In this document: positions 58,606 to 64,000 of the stretch, in pieces
Position numbering within the stretch: the stretch's first letter is position 1
How the letters are laid out: each line of letters starts with the position of its first letter
NCBI GenBank assembly: GCA_035511515.1
Contig: DATKFG010000013.1
Coordinates: 26,937 to 90,936, forward strand
Source of the DNA: VBCK01 sp035511515
Lineage (GTDB): Bacteria; Pseudomonadota; Gammaproteobacteria; Burkholderiales; Burkholderiaceae_F
Reading direction: 5' to 3'
Length of the DNA: 64,000 bases
Notes under the pieces: generated by a model
Told to the model about the DNA's origin: nothing
The model's input: the letters and a program-made list of their open reading frames with translations, nothing else
Database searches by the model: none
Translations under genes and position numbers: made by a program

Positions 58606-60120
58606 TTAGCCCAGGTTGATCCAGATCGACTTGGTCTGAGTGTGCGCGAGCACCGTTTCGAAGCACTTGTCGCGGCCCTGTCCCGACTGCTTGTAGCCGC
58701 CGAACGGCTGTGTCATGTCGCCGTGGTCGAAACAGTTGATCCAGACCACGCCGGCTTCGACGTCGCGCGCCAGCCGATGCGCGGTGGTCAAGTCCGAAGT
58801 CCAGATGCTGGCGGCCAGCCCGTAAATCGTGTCGTTGGCGATCCGGGTCGCCTCGGCGACATCCTTGAACGGAATCACCGCGGCCACCGGTCCGAAGATC
58901 TCCTCCTGGGCGATCTTCATCGACGATTTCACTCCGGTGAACAGCGTCGGCGATACATAATTGCCCTGCTGGAAACCGGATGGCACCGCGCCTCCCATCG
59001 CCAGCTTTGCACCATCGGCCTTGCCGGCTTCGATGTAGCCGAGCACGCGCTTCTGCTGCTCCGCGGTCACCAGCGGCCCCATCGTGGTTGCCGGATCGAG
59101 CGGATCGCCCGGCTGGAACGATTCGGCCGCCTTGGCCCGGAAGCGCTCGATGAAGGCGTCGGCCAGCGACTCCTGCACCAGCAGCCGCGAACCCGCGTTG
59201 CAGACCTCGCCCTGGTTGCCGTAGATGCCGTTGACCGCGTAGCGCACCGCCACGTCCAGGTCGCCAACGTCGCGCAGGATGATCTGCGGCGTCTTGCCGC
59301 CGCATTCGGTGCTGACCCGTTTCATGTTCGACTCGCCCGCGTACACCATCATCAGTTTGCCCACCTCGGTCGAGCCCGTGAACGCGATCTTGTTCACGTC
59401 CATGTGCAGGCCCAGCGCCCGGCCCGCGTCCTCGCCGTAGCCGTTGACCACGTTGAACACGCCATCCGGAACACCGGCCTCGGCCAGCAGCTTCGCCAGC
59501 AGCAGGGCGCTCAGCGGCGACTGCTCCGCGGGCTTCAGCACGACGGAGTTGCCGGCGGCCAGCGCCGGCGCCGTCTTCCACGATGCCATCATCAACGGAT
59601 AGTTCCACGGCACCACGCAACCAACCACGCCCAGGGGTTCGCGCGTGATCAGGTGCAGCGCGGACGGATCGGTGTTGGTGACGGCGCCCTCGATTTTGTC
59701 GATCGTCTCGGCAAAATACTGCCAGGTCAGCGCGCTGCCCGGAACGTCGATGTTGATCAGCTCCGAGATCGGCTTGCCCATGTCCAGGCAGTCGAGCAGT
59801 GCCAGGTCGTCCGCATGCTGTTCCAACAGCCGCGCCACCTTGAACAGGATGTCCATCCGCGCGCGCGGCGCGATGCGCGACCAGCTGCCGCTGCGAAAGG
59901 CCTTGCGGGCGGCCGCCACCGCCAGGTCCACATCCTTGGCGGCTCCCTGCGCGACCTCGGCCAGCACCTGGCGCGTGGCCGGATTGAGCGTCTGGAAGCG
60001 GGCGCCCGAGGCCGAATTGACGAAGCGACCGCCGATGAAAAGGCCCGTTTCGGGTTTCACGCGCGCGGCCCGGTCGTGCCAGTAGCGCGAGGAGGTCCTA
60101 TCCATACCGGTCGAGCTCAT
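58606..60120 (-). CDS. NAD(P)-dependent aldehyde dehydrogenase
   Basis: 504 aa from ATG 60120 (AGGAGA upstream). Features: the nucleotide-binding FTGSTEVGKLM, the catalytic Glu in TECGGKTPQ and the catalytic Cys in NQGEVCNAGSRLLV. The sequence is nearest the PuuC/aminoaldehyde and betaine-aldehyde dehydrogenase branch, which turns aminoaldehydes into carboxylates. With the APC permease it may break down an imported amine; a betaine-aldehyde role would link it to betaine metabolism, but I cannot separate these. Confidence 0.9.
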   Translation of the reverse strand: MSSTGMDRTSSRYWHDRAARVKPETGLFIGGRFVNSASGARFQTLNPATRQVLAEVAQGAAKDVDLAVAAARKAFRSGSWSRIAPRARMDILFKVARLLEQHADDLALLDCLDMGKPISELINIDVPGSALTWQYFAETIDKIEGAVTNTDPSALHLITREPLGVVGCVVPWNYPLMMASWKTAPALAAGNSVVLKPAEQSPLSALLLAKLLAEAGVPDGVFNVVNGYGEDAGRALGLHMDVNKIAFTGSTEVGKLMMVYAGESNMKRVSTECGGKTPQIILRDVGDLDVAVRYAVNGIYGNQGEVCNAGSRLLVQESLADAFIERFRAKAAESFQPGDPLDPATTMGPLVTAEQQKRVLGYIEAGKADGAKLAMGGAVPSGFQQGNYVSPTLFTGVKSSMKIAQEEIFGPVAAVIPFKDVAEATRIANDTIYGLAASIWTSDLTTAHRLARDVEAGVVWINCFDHGDMTQPFGGYKQSGQGRDKCFETVLAHTQTKSIWINLG

Positions 60121-60130
60121 ATGCGATCTC

Positions 60131-61183
60131 CTATTTGGACTCAACCACTCCATCCTTGGAGAATAGCAGCGCGGACCCCTTGGCCGTCAGCAATACGGCC
60201 GTCAGCGAGGCTCGGTCGGCACGGGGGCTGGCGGTGAAGCTGACCCCATCCTTGCTGTTCACGACCGTTCCCTCGAGTCCGACGCCAATGACGCTGCCGT
60301 CCGGCCCCTGCGCCAGATCGGTGATCGAGCCGGTGGCGCCGCTTGGCACGTCGGTCCAGGTCTTGGCGGAGTCGGCGCTGCGCAGGATCTTCCCGTTCAA
60401 TCCGGCCACCAGCAAGGTGCCATCGTGCAACTCCAGCCCGGCCCACAACGAACCCCGATTGCCGGTCAGAGACAGGCTCCAGCTCTGTCCATCGTCCTTG
60501 GAGCGGTACACCGCGCCCATCTCGGCTGCGATATAGAGGGTTCGGTCCTGGCCCGTGAAGATCTCGTACAGGTTCGGACCGGACTTGTCGGCCCCGGGCG
60601 GCGCCGGCATCTTGACGGTCGTCCAACTGGCTCCCCCATCGGTGGTGCGCAGAGCCAGGGACCAAAGACCGACCGCCAGCCCATTGTTCCGGTCCATGAA
60701 ATAGACCGAGAACAGCGGCTGGTCAACGCTCGTATCCTGCCGCAGCAGCTTCCAGGTCTCCCCGCCGTCCTCGGTGTGCAGCACCACGCCCCAGTGACCG
60801 ACGGCCCAGCCTTGCTTGTCGTCGACAAAATTCACCGAGGTCAGCGGCACCCGGGTCGGAACCTCGCGCACTTGCCGGTAGGTCTTGCCGTCGTTGTCCG
60901 ACACCAGCACCGTGCCGTGGTCGCCGACCGCCACGATGCGCGAGCCGGCCGTCGCGACCGCCAGCATTTCAGCATGGGTCGGCCAGGCCAGGTGCATCGC
61001 GGGCAACTGGCGCAGTTCCTTGGGGAACTTGGCCAGCTCCTGGCCCCCGGCACCGACATCTTGAACCGAACCCGGCACGACGATTTCAGTTTCGTGATCG
61101 CGAGCAGCGCCAGGCACTGTTAAAACGGCCAGCAGCGATGGAAGCGAGGCCGCCATCAAAAGCTTCAGGAGCGAATATTTCAT
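60131..61183 (-). CDS. YCF48/BNR-repeat secreted beta-propeller protein
   Basis: 350 aa. The first 27 residues form a signal peptide. The remainder contains repeated Asp-box-like motifs (VLVSDNDGKTY, VLHTEDGGETWK, LRTTDGGASW, VYRSKDDGQSW, ILRSADSAKTW) that build a YCF48-like propeller. Such proteins often sit beside MMPL/RND transporters and DUF1302/DUF1329 outer-membrane proteins in betaproteobacteria, as here (13 bp after the transporter), perhaps as a periplasmic assembly factor. Confidence 0.85.
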   Translation of the reverse strand: MKYSLLKLLMAASLPSLLAVLTVPGAARDHETEIVVPGSVQDVGAGGQELAKFPKELRQLPAMHLAWPTHAEMLAVATAGSRIVAVGDHGTVLVSDNDGKTYRQVREVPTRVPLTSVNFVDDKQGWAVGHWGVVLHTEDGGETWKLLRQDTSVDQPLFSVYFMDRNNGLAVGLWSLALRTTDGGASWTTVKMPAPPGADKSGPNLYEIFTGQDRTLYIAAEMGAVYRSKDDGQSWSLSLTGNRGSLWAGLELHDGTLLVAGLNGKILRSADSAKTWTDVPSGATGSITDLAQGPDGSVIGVGLEGTVVNSKDGVSFTASPRADRASLTAVLLTAKGSALLFSKDGVVESK

Positions 61184-61196
61184 TGCAGACTCTGGA

Positions 61197-63587
61197 TCAA
61201 TGTTGCAGCACGCCCGGTATATGCACCGGCTTGCGACGCGGGAACAGCCGCTCCAGAACCACTGCGAGGGCGGGCAGCGCGGTCATCGCCATTACCAGAT
61301 TGATAATGAACATGAACGCCAGCAGCTTGCCCATGTCAGCCTGGAACTTGAGCGCCGAAAACGACCACGTCACCACGCCCACCGCCAGCGTGATCGCCGT
61401 GAAGATGGTGGCCATCCCGACCTCCAGGATCGAGTGCTCGAGCGCCGCCGTGATCGGCTCACCCATGGCAAGGTGAGACTGCAGCCGGTTGTAGATGTAA
61501 AAGGCGTAGTCGACTCCGATGCCGACCGCCAGCACCATCACCGGCAGCGTGGCGACGGTCAGCCCGATGTCCAGTTCCTTCATGAACCAGTAGCCGATGA
61601 AGGTCGCCACGGTCAACGGCAGGCAACACGCAATCACCGCCCGCAGATCCCGGTAGGCGATCAGCACCAGTATCGCGATCGCCGCATAGACCCACAGCAG
61701 CATCGGCCGCTCGCTGCGCGAGACCTCGTCGTTGATCGCGGCCAGCACCCCGGCATTGCCCGAGGCCAGCCGCACCGTCACTCCGTCCAGCTTGTTGTCG
61801 GAACGGAATTTCTTGACGACGTCGATCACGCGTTGAATGGTGGTCGCTTTGTGGTCGACCAGGTAGGCGTGAACCGCCGTCATGCTGCAATCCGTGCTGA
61901 TGTACCCGCGAATCCGGTAGACCTCGATCGCCAGTGCCGCATAGCTGGTCGGATCGATCGGCACCACGCTCATCTTCGGGTTGTTTTCGTTGTATCCCTC
62001 GCTGTAGGTTCGCATCACCGACGTGAACGAGGAGACACTGAGCACGCCCGGCACGTTCTGCAGGGTCCAGGTCAGGTCCTCCTCGTAGGGTCCAACCGCC
62101 ACGCGCGAGCAATTCTCCGGCGACTGCGGCTGCTCAAGCACAACCGTGAGCCAATCCAGGCCGACGTCGTAGTTGGTGGCGATATCCACGGCGTCGCGGT
62201 TGTAGCGGCTGTCGGCACGAAGCTCGGGAGCCCCGGCCTCCAGGGTTCCGATGACCCGGTCCCGACTCTGCCACACCGCCAGCGCCAGCACCCCGGCTGT
62301 CAGGCACACGACTACGACGGCGTTGCGGGGTTCGGAGACACGCGAGAGCTGCCTGAGCCAGCGCGCACGCCGTTCGCGCTCCAGCATCGCTTTTTCGGCA
62401 AAGGTGCGATCGAAATGGAGGAACGAGGCCGCCACCGGCAGCATCACCAGATTGGTGATGATCTTGTAGCCGACCCCGATCGCGGCCGTGATCGCCAGCT
62501 CGCGCACCATCGGGATCGGGATCAGGATCAGCGTGATGAACGAGACGAACGCCGTGACCAGGGCCAGCGTGCCCGGCACGAGCAGGCCGGAGAAACTGGC
62601 ACGCGCCGCATCAAACGTGCTCTTGCCGTGCGCGATCTCGCGCACCATGAAATTGATCTGCTGCACCCCATGCGAAACGCCGATCGAGAACACCAGGAAC
62701 GGCACCAGGATCGCCAGCGGATCCAGGCCGAATCCCAGTACGTGCAAGGTGCCGAACTGCCACACCAGCGAGGTGAGCGAACACGCGATCGGCAGCAGCG
62801 TCAAGCGTATCGAGCGGCAGTACCAGTACACCGCGCCCGCAACGAGCAGCAAGGCGATGCCACAGAAGATCAGCACCGCCTGCGCGCCGTCGGCGATCTC
62901 GCCGACCTGCTTGGCGAAACCGATGATCTCGATGCGGTAGTGCGCATCTTCGAACTTGCCGCGGATGCGCTCGTTCAACAGGCGGTTGTAAGCGATGTAA
63001 TCGAGCTTGACACCGTCTTTGTCGTACTCGTTGAGCTCCGCCGTGATCAGCGCGCTCGACTGGTCGCGGGCGACCAGCGTGCCGTCGAACCCGCCGCGGG
63101 TGGCGGTGCGCTTGATGCCCTCGATGATCTGGGGCGTCAGTGCCGACGGCTGCACGGTATTCGCAATCACCGGGTCGAGCTTGAAGCCTTCGGCCGTGAT
63201 CTCGTTGATCCAGGTGTTCGGCGTCCACAGGGACTGCACGCCGAGGCGGTCCACATTGGGCATCGACGCGACCGCCTGGGTCACTTCGTACAGGCGCGTC
63301 AGCCCCTCCTTGGTCCAGATCGTGCCGTCGACCGAGCGCACCGCCAGCGTCAGCCGGTTCGCTCCGAACAGCTGGTTGCGGTACTGGTCGAAGGTTTTCA
63401 CGTACTCGTGCCCGAGCGGCATCTGCTTCTCGAAGCCGGCCTCCATGCGCAGCTTCAATGCAAAGGCCGCCATCACCAGCGTGAAAACGGCGAGCACACC
63501 CAGCACCAGCACGCGGTGGCCGAATACGAACCGCTCAAGCGCCGCCAGGGCGCGAGCCAGTGCCGTCGGCGACGTTTGTGTTGCCAT
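61197..63587 (-). CDS. MMPL/RND-family transporter
   Basis: 796 aa with the duplicated RND layout: one span near the N-terminus, a large periplasmic loop of about 200 residues, five spans (AVLIFCGIALLLVAGAVYWY onward), a second loop after about 430, and five more spans near the C-terminus. It lacks an adaptor gene, as is usual for MMPL-type lipid or hydrophobe exporters. Neighbours encode a YCF48 propeller and a barrel-like protein, a conserved envelope set of unknown cargo. Confidence 0.87.
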   Translation of the reverse strand: MATQTSPTALARALAALERFVFGHRVLVLGVLAVFTLVMAAFALKLRMEAGFEKQMPLGHEYVKTFDQYRNQLFGANRLTLAVRSVDGTIWTKEGLTRLYEVTQAVASMPNVDRLGVQSLWTPNTWINEITAEGFKLDPVIANTVQPSALTPQIIEGIKRTATRGGFDGTLVARDQSSALITAELNEYDKDGVKLDYIAYNRLLNERIRGKFEDAHYRIEIIGFAKQVGEIADGAQAVLIFCGIALLLVAGAVYWYCRSIRLTLLPIACSLTSLVWQFGTLHVLGFGLDPLAILVPFLVFSIGVSHGVQQINFMVREIAHGKSTFDAARASFSGLLVPGTLALVTAFVSFITLILIPIPMVRELAITAAIGVGYKIITNLVMLPVAASFLHFDRTFAEKAMLERERRARWLRQLSRVSEPRNAVVVVCLTAGVLALAVWQSRDRVIGTLEAGAPELRADSRYNRDAVDIATNYDVGLDWLTVVLEQPQSPENCSRVAVGPYEEDLTWTLQNVPGVLSVSSFTSVMRTYSEGYNENNPKMSVVPIDPTSYAALAIEVYRIRGYISTDCSMTAVHAYLVDHKATTIQRVIDVVKKFRSDNKLDGVTVRLASGNAGVLAAINDEVSRSERPMLLWVYAAIAILVLIAYRDLRAVIACCLPLTVATFIGYWFMKELDIGLTVATLPVMVLAVGIGVDYAFYIYNRLQSHLAMGEPITAALEHSILEVGMATIFTAITLAVGVVTWSFSALKFQADMGKLLAFMFIINLVMAMTALPALAVVLERLFPRRKPVHIPGVLQH

Positions 63588-63703
63588 CTAGTCGTTGTGG
63601 AGCCCCGACGGGCGGTATCTGTTCACTGCGAAGTTCGGGAGGCTGGCTGCCAGGACTGTAGGAAGCTTAGCCGATTGAACAAGCTTAAGAGTGCCCGTCA
63701 CTC

Positions 63704-63756
63704 AAAAATGCGCGGGCGGAGCGGGACGCGGTCAGACCGGTTCCCGCTCCGCCCGC
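63704..63756 (-). terminator. rho-independent terminator after the outer-membrane gene
   Basis: On the minus strand a perfect 15-bp stem, GCGGGCGGAGCGGGA at 63756-63742 pairing with 63726-63712, encloses a 15-base loop and is followed one base later by ATTTTT. It starts 12 bp past the stop at 63769, so it should separate that gene from the MMPL operon. Confidence 0.85.
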
Positions 63757-63768
63757 CCGAAGGCAACC

Positions 63769-64000
63769 TCAGAACGTGTAGGTGAGCGAAGCTCCCCACC
63801 AGTCGCGATCGGCGTAGAAGTTGCGCAGTATCGAGGGGGTGCCGCCCCGATAGGTGACGTACAGCACGCTGGCCGACCAGTGCTGCAGGTTCTGGGTCAG
63901 CGTCAAGGCGTAGGTGGTGGCCAGGAAGCCCTGGAACCACGTGTAGTTCTCGTTGGGCGTATCGCCGGCCACGCCCAGCGACCAGGTCACGTTCGGGATC
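63769..64000 (-). CDS. C-terminal part of an outer-membrane barrel protein (DUF1302-like)
   Basis: 77 residues visible, frame open to the window end. Alternating strands (HWSASVLYVTYRGG, WWGASLTYTF) ending in Phe are the beta-signal of outer-membrane porin-like barrels. With the MMPL transporter and YCF48 protein downstream, it is probably the DUF1302-type member of that set. The terminator at 63704-63756 follows it. Confidence 0.6.
   Translation of the reverse strand, partial: IPNVTWSLGVAGDTPNENYTWFQGFLATTYALTLTQNLQHWSASVLYVTYRGGTPSILRNFYADRDWWGASLTYTF

Overview
The window is GC-rich, densely coded DNA from a proteobacterium, most likely a betaproteobacterium of the Burkholderiales type. 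The grounds are S-adenosylhomocysteine (SAH) riboswitches ahead of ahcY and ahead of a holin-family/metF pair, GcvA-like LysR regulators, an AioBA arsenite oxidase, and a YCF48/MMPL transporter/outer-membrane-protein cluster at the right end. I see no tRNA, rRNA, CRISPR array, insertion sequence or phage.

Left part (1-16.2 kb): one-carbon and methyl-cycle housekeeping. It holds 5-formyl-THF cyclo-ligase, SAH hydrolase with its riboswitch, a GcvT-like folate methyltransferase with an APC permease, MetF and a second MetF-like protein, and homocysteine S-methyltransferase. It also has an unusual four-gene operon (unknown protein, ferredoxin reductase, [2Fe-2S] ferredoxin, hemopexin-repeat protein). 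A second SAH riboswitch drives holin-metF and still carries the decayed first codons of a lost ahcY copy.

Centre (16.3-47.2 kb): a large cobalamin/tetrahydrofolate methyl-transfer island, mostly on the plus strand. It contains two URO-D-type methyltransferases, one MttB-type methyltransferase without pyrrolysine, three corrinoid proteins and two methyl-THF:corrinoid methyltransferases. It also has three RACo/RamA-type corrinoid activators, a MetH-activation-domain-like protein, a CobW GTPase and FolD. Accessory proteins are an ArsD-like protein, a cytochrome-b-like membrane protein, a CDGSH protein, a cold-shock fusion and a hydantoinase-A homologue. The simplest reading is removal of methyl groups from one or more methylated compounds (betaine-like quaternary amines for the MttB module; substrates unknown for the URO-D modules) onto cobalamin and then THF. 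Methyl-THF would be oxidised by MetF and FolD or used for methionine.

Right part (47-64 kb): CobO and BluB (cobalamin adenosylation and O2-dependent lower-ligand synthesis), arsenite oxidase AioBA, FolC, a second copy of the molybdopterin oxidoreductase/ferredoxin pair found at 40-42.8 kb, an APC permease with aldehyde dehydrogenase, and the YCF48-MMPL-outer-membrane cluster that runs off the end.

The most useful new signal is a shared 15-bp dyad, ATGC-N7-GCAT, with the T-N11-A geometry of LysR-type operators. It lies in six promoter positions (1808, 11313, 15445, 24449, 29926, 39904) and only once inside a gene. It links the MetF-like gene, the ferredoxin/hemopexin operon, the second URO-D module, the second activator operon and the MttB/molybdoenzyme module to a LysR regulator in this window, suggesting one coordinately controlled demethylation system.
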